Of a stretch of DNA of 64,000 bases, positions 19,341 to 30,085 are shown piece by piece. This stretch comes from Gambelia wislizenii. Taxonomy: Eukaryota > Chordata > Lepidosauria > Squamata > Crotaphytidae. Location of the stretch: positions 282,094,265-282,158,264 of the forward strand of contig JAUMIR010000003.1 in NCBI GenBank assembly GCA_030847615.1, given 5' to 3'. The notes beneath the pieces are model-generated. The model saw only the letters and a program-made list of their open reading frames with translations. It had not been told where the DNA came from and did no database searches. The position numbers and the translations under genes are program-made. How positions within the stretch are numbered: position 1 is the first letter of the stretch; each line of letters starts with the position of its first letter.

Positions 19341-20590
19341 TTTTAAGTCTCTCTCTGGCTTTTCTTCACAAACGAAGATTCAGGAAGGACTCATCCTGTG
19401 CTTTCTGCAAGCACGCTGATGACTAAAGAGGCCAATCCGAGATAAACAAGTCCGGTTGCAGAAAGCACAGCAGAAGGTCTCCTTGGGTGATGTTTTTGGG
19501 TTGTGATTCTTTCTGCGTTGTCGTTTCTCTTCGAGACTTGTTCGGCGTGAGTTCTCAAATAAGGCTACAGCATTGTGGATAGTGCGTCTCCATGCCTCCC
19601 GATGTGAGGCCAGGGCGGACCACTGTTGGTGATCAATTTGGCCGAGCCTGAGATGTTGTTTCAGGGAGTCTTTGTATCACTTTTTTGGAGCGCCCCTCTT
19701 ACGCTGACCCGTGGTGAGTTCACCATAGAGTAGTATTTTTGGGAGGCGATGGTCCTCCATCCTAGACACACGCCCTGCCCAGCGCAGCTGTGTTCTTAGT
19801 ATCATGGCCTCAATACTGGTGATTCCTGCTTGCTCAAGGACAGCAACATTCGTCACATAGTCAGTCCAGTGTATATTTAGGATTGTGCGTAGACAGCGCT
19901 GATGAAAGCGCTCGAGGAGTCATAGGTGGTGGCGATAGGTGACCCATGTTTCAGATGCTTAAAGGAGGATAGACAGTACAATGGCTCTATACACACTGAT
20001 TTTTGTGCTTTGCCTCAGGTGTTTATTGCTCCAGACTCTTTTGTGAAGTCTTCCAAATGCAGTATATGCCTTTGCTAATCTGTGACCGATCTCTTTGTCA
20101 ATCTTGGCATCTGAGGAGATTATGCTTCCCAGGTAGGTGAACTGCTGAACGGACTTGAGCACAGATTTGCTGATGGCAATGTGGGGATGGTGGTGTTTGT
20201 CCTGTGGTGCAGGCTGGTAAAGAACTTCCGTTTTCTTCAGGTTGACTTCCAACCCAAACAGCTCTGCAGCTGTTCCAAAGCAGGATGTTAGGTGCTGCAG
20301 AGCTGCTTCTGTGTGGGCAACAAGGGCAGCATCATCAGCGAAGAGCAGCTCACGGACTAGATAGTTTAGAGTCTTAGTGTGAGCCCTCAGACGGCTTAAG
20401 TTAAACAAGCTACCATCAGTACGGTAACGTATATAGATGCCGTCGTCTTCTTCAAGCTCTGTGATAGCCCTTTGGAGCATCGTGCTAAAGAAGATTGTAA
20501 ATAAAGTTGGTGCAAGAACACAACCTTGCTTCACTCCATTAGTTATTAGAAAGGGCTCTGAAAGAGCAGTGCCATATCTGACTTGCATTG
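19341..20590 (-). mobile_element. Truncated non-LTR LINE (Vingi/Ingi-like, clade uncertain)
   Basis: A 5'-truncated LINE inserted antisense in the old L2. Its 3' end is the GAAAAGCCAGAGAGAGA sequence at the left edge. It encodes the C-terminal half of a reverse transcriptase and a Cys/His zinc-finger-like end (CCAFCNRTCLSRIGLFSH). Partial copies of the same family lie at 47965-48268, 54675-54710 and 62778-63232. The wording of the motifs recalls Vingi- or Ingi-related LINEs, but I cannot place the clade from memory. Confidence 0.8.
19406..20588 (-). pseudogene. LINE reverse transcriptase, C-terminal part, with stops
   Basis: The first 209 codons (20588 down to 19959) are open: GVKQGCVLAPTLF, then the catalytic FADDAALVAHTE, then FGLEVNLKKTEVLY and FTYLGSIISSDAKIDKEI. 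The same frame continues past a TAA that replaces the Tyr of an expected LLYGSETW motif, then reads SETWVTYRHHL, a further stop, LLERFHQRCLRTILNIHWTD and finally the FCNRTCLSRIGLFSHQRAC finger. Only a few point stops are present, so the copy is moderately young. The endonuclease and N-terminal RT are missing through 5' truncation. It is not expected to be functional. Confidence 0.8.
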
Positions 20591-20665
20591 CTCTCTTAAA
20601 ATGTAAGCCGCCTTCAGTCCCACTTTTGGGAGATATGTGGGATACACATCAATATAACAAAAACA

Positions 20666-20816
20666 ACCTGCCATGTTGGGGGTAGAACTATGTACATTGA
20701 CTATGCTCCTCTCTCAACATGCTCCTCTCTGTGCTCCTCTCTCAACATGTGCTCACCTAAAAGACTATATTTATCAACACTAGAATAAAGTCAGCATGCA
20801 GTAAATAAAGAACTAA
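20666..20816. repeat. Small direct repeats
   Basis: GTGCTCCTCTCTCAACATG-type units of about 20-30 bp are repeated two to three times between 20700 and 20755. No gene was seen. Confidence 0.5.
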
Positions 20817-21313
20817 GGCCTCATCTACACAGGCCAGAATATATGTACTCTGGCTGCAGATCTGGCCTGTTCCTCCCTGTTACCAGTACGAAATGGGATA
20901 GAGTCCTGACCACCATGCCAGCCTATCTCTGCAGCCACCGCCACCTGCATCCCACTCTCCAAAGCCAGGAAGTTGTCCTGCAGCACATGAGCAAGGGTCT
21001 TTACATGTGACCAGCCTGGTCACATGCTATGGGCCTTCTTCCTGGATCCAGAGAGTGTGACCAGATGACAACTGCAGTGTGGCTGTAGGGCCTCTTGTGG
21101 TCCTGTGAGGCCTGATTCATTTCTTCTGCAAAGAACACCCCCCCCCCTGAGTATTTTGCTGAACTGTTTCATTGGGCTTTATCCTGAATTAGCTCTGAAT
21201 TAGGCCTATCTTTGCCCCAGGAGTCATAAGAACTGCCCAGGGGCAAAACAGAAAAAAAGCCCTGCATTGTTAGGACTGCAGTGCTCTAAAGCAGGGGAAA
21301 GATGGGGGAAATA

Positions 21314-22730
21314 ATAATAATAATAATAATAATAATATTTATTTACACCCCGCCCCTCTGTTAAAACAATCGGGGCGGCTTACAAAAATTAAAATACAAT
21401 ACAGATAAAATCCCCAAACACCCCCACCCCACCCTCCCCCATAAAAAAATCTTAAACAATTATAAATTAAAACCAACTGATCTAAAATCACAATTAAAAA
21501 CAATAAATACAATAAAATACTATAAATGGCCAGCAGACTAAAAGAAGCCAGGATCCCCTGAGGCCGGGATCTAATTAGGAAAGGCCTGCCGAAAGAGATC
21601 CGTCTTTAATGCTTTTTTAAAGCTACTCAGGGTTGTTATCTGACGGATCTCGTTCGGCAGGTCATTCCACAATTTGGGGGCGATTACCGAAAAGGCCCTC
21701 TGGGAGGTTGCAGACAGCCTAGATTTTTGTGGCTGAAGCAAATTCCTCCCAGAGGACCGGAGTGCGCGGGGAGGATTGTATGGGAGGAGGCGGTTCTGGA
21801 GATAAGTTGGACCCAAGCCATTTAGGGCTTTAAAGGTAATAACCAACACCTTATACTGGGCCCGGAAACTGATAGGCAGCCAGTGGAGAGATCTTAGCAC
21901 TGGAGTTATATGGTCTCTCCGAGATGTTCCCGAGACCACTCTGGCTGCCATATTTTGTACCAACTGAAGTTTCCAGACAAAGCATGAGGGCAGCCCCATG
22001 TAGAGCGCATTGCAGAAATCTAGACGAGAGGTTACCAGCGCGTGCACCACAGTCTCGAGGTCCTTTACTTCCAGGAAATGGCGCAGCTGGCGTATCAGCC
22101 GAAGCTGATAACAGGCGCTCCTGACTGTCACATTCACCTGACTAGTCATCTGAAGCGATGAATCAAGGAGCACCCCCAGACTGCGAACACAGTTCTTAAC
22201 GGAGAGCGTGACCTCATCCAGGACTGGAGGTTGCAACCCAACTCCTGGTTTCGGGGCCGCTACCGTGAGCACCTCCGTTTTGTCTGGATTTAATCTCAAT
22301 CTGTTTTTCCTCATCCAGCCCATTACTGCTTTAAGACTGTCATTAAGAGGAGAGACACCATCGGAATTCGAGGCCGATGATCGGGACAAGGAGAAATAGA
22401 TCTGGGTGTCATCAGCATACTGATAACACCCAGCCCCATAACTCCGAATAATCTCACCCAGCGGCTTCATATAGATGTTAAACAGCATCGGGGACAGGAT
22501 GGCGCCCTGCGGAACACCACAAGTAAGCTCCTTTCTGCTGGAGCAACTGTCCCCGAGCAACACCCTCTGGGACCTGCCCGAGAGGAAGGACCGGAACCAC
22601 TGGAGCGCAGTGCCTCTGATTCCTAACCCTCTCAGGCGATCCAAGAGGATGCTATGATCTATCATATCGAAAGCCACTGAGATGTCCAAAAGCACCAATG
22701 TTGATGCTTAGACGCAGGTCGTCGGTTATA
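21314..22730 (-). mobile_element. L2 LINE, 5'-truncated, young
   Basis: The 3' end is the (AAT)n run at 21314-21338 followed by ATTTATTTACACCCCGCCCC and GGGGCGGCTTACAA (plus-strand view), the hallmark L2 3' terminus. The 5' truncation is at about 22730. GAAATA at 21308-21313 and 22731-22736 is the probable TSD and lies within a TIR-B element. The coding part is still open over 375 codons, so the insertion is relatively recent. Confidence 0.85.
21571..22698 (-). CDS. L2 LINE reverse transcriptase, partial open frame
   Basis: A 375-residue frame starting inside the RT domain: LLDISVAFDMIDHSILLDRL (first catalytic Asp motif), GVPQGAILSPMLFNIYMKPL, the catalytic YADDTQIY, LNPDKTEVLTV, and LGVLLDSSLQM. 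The L2 C-terminal region follows (LDFCNALYMGLP, LHWLPISFRAQYKVL, FKALNGLGPTYLQ) and ends FKKALKTDLFRQAFPN. The first ATG is only the first Met in the truncated piece; the natural protein would begin far upstream. The endonuclease and the first RT motifs are absent. It would not be functional alone, but the lack of stops shows limited decay. Confidence 0.88.
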   Translation of the reverse strand: MVLLDISVAFDMIDHSILLDRLRGLGIRGTALQWFRSFLSGRSQRVLLGDSCSSRKELTCGVPQGAILSPMLFNIYMKPLGEIIRSYGAGCYQYADDTQIYFSLSRSSASNSDGVSPLNDSLKAVMGWMRKNRLRLNPDKTEVLTVAAPKPGVGLQPPVLDEVTLSVKNCVRSLGVLLDSSLQMTSQVNVTVRSACYQLRLIRQLRHFLEVKDLETVVHALVTSRLDFCNALYMGLPSCFVWKLQLVQNMAARVVSGTSRRDHITPVLRSLHWLPISFRAQYKVLVITFKALNGLGPTYLQNRLLPYNPPRALRSSGRNLLQPQKSRLSATSQRAFSVIAPKLWNDLPNEIRQITTLSSFKKALKTDLFRQAFPN

Positions 22731-22757
22731 GAAATAGCCCTTCTAGACAAGGCCTAA

Positions 22758-24090
22758 ATCTTGCACATACCAAAAACCCTCCAGAGAAACTTGGAAAATG
22801 TGTTACTTTGATACTGAATTAGGTAAACTATATTTGTTAGATACCTGCATTTAGGAGAGTATTACACAAGGCTTTATTCCATAATTACATGAAGGTATTA
22901 GCGAATTTGTCTAGTACTTACCACACTGTTGTCTCTATCCTGTTGCTGGCTTGCATTCCAGGTGTTTCTGTAGCACATGTCTTCACTGATGGGGAAAACC
23001 CATCAATGACTTTCAATACCACTGCCATGCCAGTATTCACCTTCATGTGATAAGTCCTTTCCATGGCAGTAGCGGTATGACAGAGGTCATGTGACATGAG
23101 GGGGCTTGATCCTCCTCTCTCTCTCTCTCTCCCTCCGCCTCACTATTCTGAAACTGACTAAGATTGTCTTTTCTCCATGCCTGTCTCCCCCCACCCACTT
23201 TTTGCTGTGATTGTGCAATTACAGGGATAAGATAAAATAAAAGAATTTTTATCATTTCCTCATAAACGCACAATTGGGGATTTTTTTAAAAAAAAAAAAG
23301 ACAGGTACGCATGTGCTGAAGGCAGGTTTACAGAGCTGGTGCAGAAGGACAGATGATTGACAAAGCACCATAAGCTCGGTGTACTCGCATGATTGAAGAG
23401 ACAATGTGATAATGAATTTTTTTAAACAGTTATGTTCCCGTTTGCTTCACTAATACCTTTGTTGTGAGAAAGAAGCTGGAGTGATAAACTCCTAAGTTTT
23501 TTGTTTGTTTTAAAGCATAGGCCTATGTCTTTTTTGTCTCCAGGAACACATTTTTTTTTGTCTTCAGGTTTTTGTTTTTGTTTTTGTTTGTCTTCAGGAA
23601 CTTATCATAGCGGTCAGCTTTTCAGGATTTAGTGAGACATCGACTTTGCACCTGTTTTTCAGGGGTCGTCGAGACCTTGCTGCTTCCTGTCTCAGGAAGG
23701 GGGAAGCTGGTAAACAGCATTTTTGGTACTGTGTTCTTGCCTGTTCTCTGCATTTCTGCCTGCTTTGTTGGATCAACTTGTCTGCCTCTGTTATCTTGTA
23801 ACCTTGGATTTATATCACTCATGATGGCTGCTTGTGGTTAGGCGGATCGAACCAGACTGTCTGGATAGGTTTGGTACTGGCTTATCCAGGCTCACTCCAC
23901 ATCTCTTACCAGCCCTATTAGGACTGAACAGGAAACAGCAGTGTGTGTGGGGAGTGCAGGGATGTATGTAGTGGCTCTACCCCAAATGTCCCCATGAATA
24001 CTGACCTCACCTTTTCCATCCTCACCTTCTTTGTGCTAAATGGGAAGGTGTGAAGGGGCTTCTGTGTGTGTTCACTTGAACACAAACACA
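22758..24090. other. Unassigned DNA
   Basis: Contains (CT)n near 23116-23132, an A-run at 23290-23300, and repeats of a GTCTTCAGG/GTCTCCAGG phrase with T-runs at 23535-23600. No gene recognised. Confidence 0.4.
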
Positions 24091-25304
24091 GGGCTTGTCT
24101 AAATGGTGAAAATACTCCTCGTAGAATTTGAGGAAAATATCTTTTGTCTAAATGGGATCCCATGGTTATTCACTGTATTCGGAAGGAGGGGAGCAAAAAC
24201 AGCATAGACTGCGTGGGAAAAGCCTTTGTAGCTTTTCCCAAGGTTTTTTAAAAACTGTGAGGAAAATGTGCATTCCTGCTTATTGGGAAAAACAATTCTG
24301 ATTGCAACACATTCTTGGTGAGGACAGAAGTGGATTGCTGACTGGTCGGATGTGCACAAGGGCTGGAGCTTGCCAGCAATAAAGTGTCCAGAACCACTAT
24401 GTTGAATGTTCGCAGTAGTGATCATGTGCTGAGTTGATGAAATGGGTTTTTTTTTAAGCTTGGGATTCTTTAGATGACCAAAAAAAAAAAAAAAAAAATC
24501 CACAGAGAATGCAGGCAGAATATCTTTTGCTCAGATGAGCTCCTGCTGGGATTTGCCATATCAGGAAGGAAGGGGGCTGAAAACTTCAAATGGATCGCAA
24601 TAACAGCATTTGCCATTTGCCATGATCTTTTAAAAAAATTAGACAAAAATGTGCATAGTTGTATATCTGAACAAACAATTCGAATAGGGGTACATGGAAG
24701 GACTCAAACTTGATTGGTCAGACCTTGGCGGGGGTGGGCTTGCAAAGGAGGAAGTGGCTGGATTGTCAAGTGGCAGAGGAAACAAAAAAGGTTTTTTAAA
24801 GCAGAAAATTACTCTTCAGCAACTGTCATTTAAGAACAAAAAAGGGGGGATGGAGGGAGGTTTTCACAGGCAATTCACTCGCAGCTACCATCTTTTTGGG
24901 GGGGCTCTGCAAACTCAGCTAATTTTCCCTTCCAGCAATCTTGCGAATGAATCGTGGGCACAAATAAACACTGCAGTGATAAGGGAGGTAAGGTGCTATT
25001 TTTCACTGTTAATTCTCCCGTCTAGCTGAGCCCTTATGTTTAAGTTGAAGGTTTCACTTCCATACCTTGGATTTACTTATTTTTTTAAATAGTGTTCAGC
25101 AGTGGCAACTTGGGGAGAATAAAAATGTGAGTAATTCACTCAGCCCACCATCTTGGTTCGCTGGCATGCCCGTGTGAACATCAAACACTGATAGCTTCAC
25201 ACATCTGTGATCTTGCCAAAATACTGTGGAGACAAATGGACACTGCTGCGAATTGGCATTACTGCGCACCAATCCACATTTTATTGCCTCATATAGACAA
25301 GCCC
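24091..25304 (+). mobile_element. Long TIR-B element with internally repeated segments
   Basis: GGGCTTGTCTAAATGG at the left and CATATAGACAAGCCC at the right are inverted ends flanked by ACA (24088-24090, 25305-25307). At 1214 bp it is twice the usual group B length. Its left half (about 24110-24450) and the following segment (about 24500-24760) look like diverged copies of each other, sharing CAATTC..., GATTGGTC/CTGGTCGG and GGGCTTGC/GGAGCTTGCC phrases. A shorter relative is at 27741-28369. There is no transposase frame. Confidence 0.8.
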
Positions 25305-25388
25305 ACATTCAACTGGGAATGCTGATAAAGCAGGGAAATCCTCTTTTGACCCTTAGTGCCAGAAGGCCAGTGTCTCTGGGGCTTCGTA

Positions 25389-25611
25389 GGCTGCTGCCAC
25401 ACTGCAGAAATAATCCAGTTTGACACCACTTTAACTGTCATGGCTCAATGCTATGAAATTCTGGGAGTTGTAGTTCTGAGAGATATTTAGCCTTCTCTGT
25501 CAGACAGCTCTGCTGCCACAAGAAACTGCAAATCCCAAGATTCCATAGGATGGAGCTATGATAGTTAAAGTGGTGTCAAACTGCATTATTTCTGCAGTGT
25601 GGCAGCAGCCC
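25389..25611. mobile_element. Palindromic MITE
   Basis: The left arm GGCTGCTGCCACACTGCAG, continuing AAATAATCCAGTTTGACACC, is mirrored by GGTGTCAAACTGCATTATTT and CTGCAGTGTGGCAGCAGCC. The arms are about 50 bp or more with high identity. The middle contains GGGAGTTGTAGTTCTGAGAG. TA lies on both sides (25387-25388 and 25612-25613). Non-coding. Confidence 0.8.
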
Positions 25612-26008
25612 TAAGATTACTGTTTCCTCTTTAGCCACAACATGAAACAGTGGATTCAACCCCCCACAGAGTCCCTCAAAAAGATTCTGTTTCCCACTAA
25701 AGTGCTGCAGATAAACACAAGACTCAGGTTGGTGGCTCACAGGTGCACTTTTGGTTAGCCTAGTCCCAATTTCTTGTTCATAAATGTTAAAAATAATCTT
25801 AAAGCTGTTCTGAGAGTGAGAAGCAAGTAGCTCATCTAGACTAACCTGTGGAGCATTTTGCTTTCCTGAGTGACCTCAGCTATTGCAAGAGGTCATATTC
25901 CATAAGAAAATAAGGACTGGGTTTTCCCTCTCCCACATTCCATATATTAAGGTTGAAACTTGATGCATACTCTCTTGGGAATAAATTCCACTGACCTCAC
26001 TTGGAATT
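25612..26008. other. Unassigned DNA
   Basis: No gene or repeat recognised. Confidence 0.4.
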
Positions 26009-26117
26009 TGTTGTTATGTGCCTTCAAGTTGATTCCAATTTATGGCAACCTAATTGTGCGGTTTACTTAGTAAGTTTTATTCAGAAGAGGTTTACCATTG
26101 CCTTCCTCTGAATGCAG
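26009..26117 (-). repeat. tRNA-derived SINE, 3' part
   Basis: Minus-strand copy of the SINE tail: TTGTTATGTGCCTTCAAGTT, then GATTCCAATTTATGGCAACC, then GAAGAGGTTTACCATTGCC. It matches the 27451 copy in order. The tRNA-like head is missing. Confidence 0.75.
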
Positions 26118-27450
26118 TTTACAGCATACAATTTGCTTTTATGTAATTAGGATCAGTCTACACTTTTCTGCCTAAACATATATTATTTAAACCCATATGA
26201 TACATTCAATAAAAGAAGGGACATAAGCTAACAATGTATGAGGATCAGGGAATTTTAAAAGTTCAAAAGAAGAAAGCAAGTGATATAAAATAAATGAATG
26301 GCAATGAGAATAATCTGATTTTACCACAGAATCCACAGACTATAGAAAGCAAGCTAACATCATTTATAACCACAAATATTGGAGTCATTAACCACACTGT
26401 TCATAGTACATCACTGCCAATATTAATTGGGGATGATGATCCAGAAGAAACATGGCTGCATACAGCAAAATCAAAAGAATACCCCTTCCAATCTTTCAGA
26501 CACTTCAGTTGGGTTTTATGTTCTTGCTTGTTTTTCTTAATGCAATCAGCAGATCAATGGACAGGAAGATTGCCTAAAGGAGATATATTCCCTTTGAAAT
26601 GTGGGTAATTTATTCCATATCATTCCACTTTATAGTGCAATTATGTACCCTAAGTGTGCATGCCTAAACATGTTTACTCAGAAGTAAATCTTACAGAGTT
26701 CAGTGGTAAGGTTTTGTTCCAAGGAACTCACAATGGACAGTTTTCATTTATGGTCTGTGCCCGAGCCAAAAAATTCAGTGTTAATGGCTCTCTGCTTCAT
26801 CACACCATTTGCAAGAAAACAATGACCAAAAAAGAGTGGAATGATTTGTCTGCACAGTCTGAGAGAGAGAAAGAAAAGGCAATATGAGCATATTATTCCT
26901 ACCCCCACCCCAAGAAACTATGCTGTTAGAATGGCTAAAAATGGTTAATACAGGCTTATATTTAGTATCAGTTCACACATTATAGGGAACTGTTTCAAGG
27001 CCATGCTTTCCTTTGACAAAAATTGTCTCTGCATTACAGCAATACAAGTACAGGAAGCTGCCTCTTTCTGTCTCAGGTTATTGTTCCTTTTCACCCAGCC
27101 ACCATTGTCTGTTTTGCCTGCTTTGGAATGATCAAGAGCAGCCCTGTTACCTGAAACCATTTGTATTAAGAGATGCTATAGACTTGAATGAGTGCTTTGC
27201 TCATTTAAAGAATGGACTCTTCCCTAGTACAATGTGTCATCTCATTTGAGTGAAGATGTTAGAATATGTGAGAAACTGCCGAAGTAAAAAATGAGCACTG
27301 TTACGTCTGTACACTGTGGTAACAGCTCACATATTTCACATACTCCTGCGGGTGATGAACCTTTATAGTGGAAGAGGAGATCTAATGTATTTATGATCAG
27401 CAGGCAAGATGAGGTTAATCCTCTCCACTGAAAAAAAAGGAGAATGGGAT
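26118..27450. other. Unassigned DNA
   Basis: No recognisable gene. A frame of about 100 codons at 26294-26608 has no family features that I recognise and lies in AT-rich sequence, so I do not call it. Confidence 0.4.
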
Positions 27451-27676
27451 GTTGTTGTGTACCTGTCCAACCTATGATGACCCTAAGTTTTGCCTTACTG
27501 GGGTTTTCTTGGCAAGATTTGTTTAGAAGGGTTTTTTGCCATTGCCTTCCTCTGAAGCTGAGAGTGTGTGACTTGCCCATGGTCAGCTAGTGGGTTTCCA
27601 TGGCCAAGCAGGGATTCAAACCCTGGTCTCCAGAGTTGTAGTTCAATGCTTAAACCACTACACCACACTGGCTGGG
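27451..27676 (-). repeat. tRNA-derived SINE, near full length
   Basis: Read on the minus strand it starts GTGTGGTGTAGTGGTTTAAG (A-box-like) and continues GGGTTTGAATCCCTG (B-box-like). It then has GGCAAGTCACACACTCTCAG, the GAGGAAGGCAATGGCAAA and TTGCCAAGAAAACCCC blocks, and GTACACAACAAC at the 3' end. About 225 bp. It is the best reference copy in the window for the split SINEs at 1660 and 53975. Confidence 0.85.
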
Positions 27677-27740
27677 ATACAGGAAATGGCTGGTTGGGAT
27701 ATAGAGGATGGATAAGGATGGATTAATCTTTCTTACTCTC
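27677..27740. other. Unassigned spacer
   Basis: Short gap between the SINE and the TIR-B relative. Confidence 0.3.
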
Positions 27741-28369
27741 TGTCCAAACAGTGAAAAAGCTCCTCATGGAATGCGAGGAGAATCCTACCTGTCCTAATGG
27801 CAATTCATGTGATTTCACAATATTGTGGAGGACCGGGGGGGGGGGTAGCCAAAAACCTTGCCAGAAAAGCCTTCTTTTTCACCCTGGCTTTTAAAAAAAA
27901 CAATGAGAGGGTGTGAATTTCTGCTCATTAGTCAAGCGAGTTGATCTGATTCACTTGCCCAAATGAGAGGAAGTGCAGATCTGATTGGCTGGATGAGTGC
28001 AGGGGGTGGGGCTTGCTAACAAGGTAAGTGCCCACTGCCTCCATGTTGGATTTTTGCCTTAGTGGGCAAGCACTAAGGTGAGAAAATGGGGTGTTGTTGT
28101 TTTTGTTTGTTTTTTGTTTTTGCTTTTGTGTTCAAGTGAAAAATTGCTCAATTTGCACCTTGGATATAATTTGTTTTTTTTAAAAAAAAGAAGGCCAGAA
28201 GTGGCAAATTGAGGTAAGTGCAAATGCAAATAACTCACTCCCAGCCGCCATGTTTACTAGCAGTCATGCAAAGCTTATGGCAAAAAAACGATTAGGACAG
28301 GTCACACCTACTGCGGAATGTCATTACTGCAAGGGACTCCATTTTTTATGGGCTCATATAGACAAGCCC
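27741..28369 (+). mobile_element. TIR-B element relative, left end eroded
   Basis: The right end is intact, CATATAGACAAGCCC at 28369, as in the 24091 element. The left end (around CTCTGTCCAAACAGTGAAAA) is a decayed version of GGGCTTGTCTAAATGGTGAAAA. The interior shares the 'CTCCTCATGGAATGCGAGGAG', 'GATTGGCTGGATG...GGGGCTTGCTAAC' and 'AACTCACTCCCAGCCGCCAT' phrases. GTAAGTGC occurs after AAG (28022) and after GAG (28211). A G homopolymer lies at 27835-27846. Confidence 0.65.
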
Positions 28370-28718
28370 TCTATAATCTTTCTGTATTTTCAAGAACAAG
28401 CTCTTTCCGCCGCCCCCTTGCTGCACCAGTTTGTATTTAAAATTGTTTAAAAAACACACATTTTTGTGTGCATGAAAATTTGTACACTCTTTTGTTTAAC
28501 TCATGCCCTGACAGATACATTGTTTGGAAAGTAGTTTATCCTAACATGGATCTTTTTGTATGTTATTTTTCAAAATATATAATTTTTTGTCTGCAATTAA
28601 TCTGGAGTTGTGTGAAAATCAATGGATAGTTATGTTTTTGTTTGTGTATTTGTTTCGGAAATGTCGGTTAAGTTGGTTCATATTAAAATGCAAACCAAAA
28701 TTTGGCCCTGTGGACTGG
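28370..28718. other. Unassigned DNA
   Basis: AT-rich; no feature recognised. Confidence 0.4.
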
Positions 28719-28845
28719 AGGCTTCTGGGAGTTGTATTTCAGACAATAACTTTTACAAGCTCTGCAGTTTTCAAAAGCTCTAGGTTGATTAGGAAATTCT
28801 GGGAACTGTGATCTCAAAAAATAACTATTCTGAGCTCTGGCCACA
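28719..28845. repeat. Degenerate 'aagctctg' palindromic repeat
   Basis: CTTCTGGGAGTTGTATTTCAG, TAACTTTTACAAGCTCTG and AAAAATAACTATTCTGAGCTC are inverted or related copies of the MITE-like core at 55549-55657. Non-coding and diverged. Confidence 0.45.
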
Positions 28846-30085
28846 GAGCCAACTAAAACAACTGAGTTTGTCTGTCAAAATATACAGCTACATTACACTG
28901 CTCTTCCCCAGTATATTGAGGAATACCTGCTATAAAATAATATCCTCTATCTCACTTATGAATCATATCCTAAATGTCTCCACAGGGAATACAATATCTC
29001 TTGTGATTTTTGAATGGCAGACTTTCTATCTCGGTAAAATGTATGGTGCAAATAGATGAAATAGCAATGGAACACTGGTTATTTTTTCTTCAAAACAGTG
29101 ATTTTCAGATGCAGGATTCATCTGCTTTTTATTAGAAATATGATGATTCTGCAAGTCAGGTTAGAAGGAGGTCTCCAAAAGTATCAAGATATGATTTCTC
29201 CCTCCTGATTCTTATTACAAATCTTCTCTCACATTTCATCTGCCTGCATTTGTAACCTGAGCTGAATTCAGTTTGCTCCTATTTTCTTACCTAAAAATAG
29301 GAGCTTCCATTTATGGGATAGATTTGTAAACAATCCCCTTCATATTTCATAAATCATTGTCATAAATCATTTATTTTTACTTCCCCCAGGTGGCAGAAAA
29401 GGTGAGATGTGTATGTTTCCTTGGCACAATGGAAAAGCAAACTGACATCAGACATATCATCACCCACAGAGGATGTTCAGTTTTTACATTCAAAAGTATA
29501 TGACTTCAGGACAATTGGATAAGGTTTTCCATTGTAGTCCAAGCAGAGAGTGAAAATGATCTGAGTAAAATGCTCCATCTGCCCTCAATACTGTGCAATT
29601 TATATGTCAAATCAATAATGTATACTTACTTCTTTCCTCTTATTCCATAGCATCAATTTCTGTAACCTGCTGCCAAGTGCATTTTTTTAAAAAGGAAAAT
29701 TGCTCCCCCTCCAAATTAAGATAACAATTTATGACAACTTTATTAACGGAGCCTTTCCTGGGAAAATTACGGTAACTAGTTCCCTAACTCACATTTCCTC
29801 AGCAAGTCTGGTATCCCAGTATGTGTATGTTATGATGGAGAATTGTACAGTCCCTTGATTTGGTTGGAAAACATGGAAGTTACAGGCAGTAGGTGAGGCA
29901 GCTCATATCAACCAATAGAGACAATGAATTTAAAATAAAAATAAAGAAAGGAGTGCAGTGCAAACAAATAGAAATAGAATTGATGAAATTTTAAAAACAA
30001 AAAATGTAATGAAGAAAGGAAATTGAAACAAACTCAGAATGCTTATGTGTGAGAGCACACACTAATGGACCTAAGCAGAAAGTAA
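28846..30085. other. Unassigned DNA
   Basis: AT-rich with no recognisable gene or repeat. Confidence 0.4.

Larger units (their letters stand above)
18340..20665 (+). repeat. Old L2 LINE copy interrupted twice
   Basis: Three co-linear pieces belong together. 18340-18418 reads KVLFMIYRTLYGSGPGYLTD. 18953-19340 resumes with YLPVYEPPWTLKSSGETLFS-type sequence and a GRAFSVAAPRLW-like part with stops, then an AT-rich 3' UTR. 20595-20665 is the terminal GTAAGCCGCCTTCAGTCCC typical of L2 3' ends. The gaps are filled by a TIR-B element (18419-18949) and by another LINE (about 19341-20590). This is the oldest layer of the stack. Confidence 0.75.
20817..22754 (+). mobile_element. TIR-B element interrupted by an L2 insertion
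   Basis: The left end GGCCTCATCTACAC starts at 20817 and the right end TCTAGACAAGGCC stops at 22754. Both are flanked by TAA (20814-20816, 22755-22757). Removing the L2 (21314-22730) and one copy of its GAAATA duplication leaves about 515 bp, the length of the intact 18419 and 44206 copies. The interior shares their GGCCAGAATA start and GGGGCAAAA...CCCTGCATTG block. There is no coding sequence. Confidence 0.85.

Noticed and set aside
21924..22657. Plus-strand frames opposite the L2 reverse transcriptase
   Set aside because: They are antisense shadows of the L2 coding frame.
26294..26608. 104-codon frame in AT-rich DNA
   Set aside because: No recognisable domain, no splice context and no repeat homology. 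It is compatible with chance.
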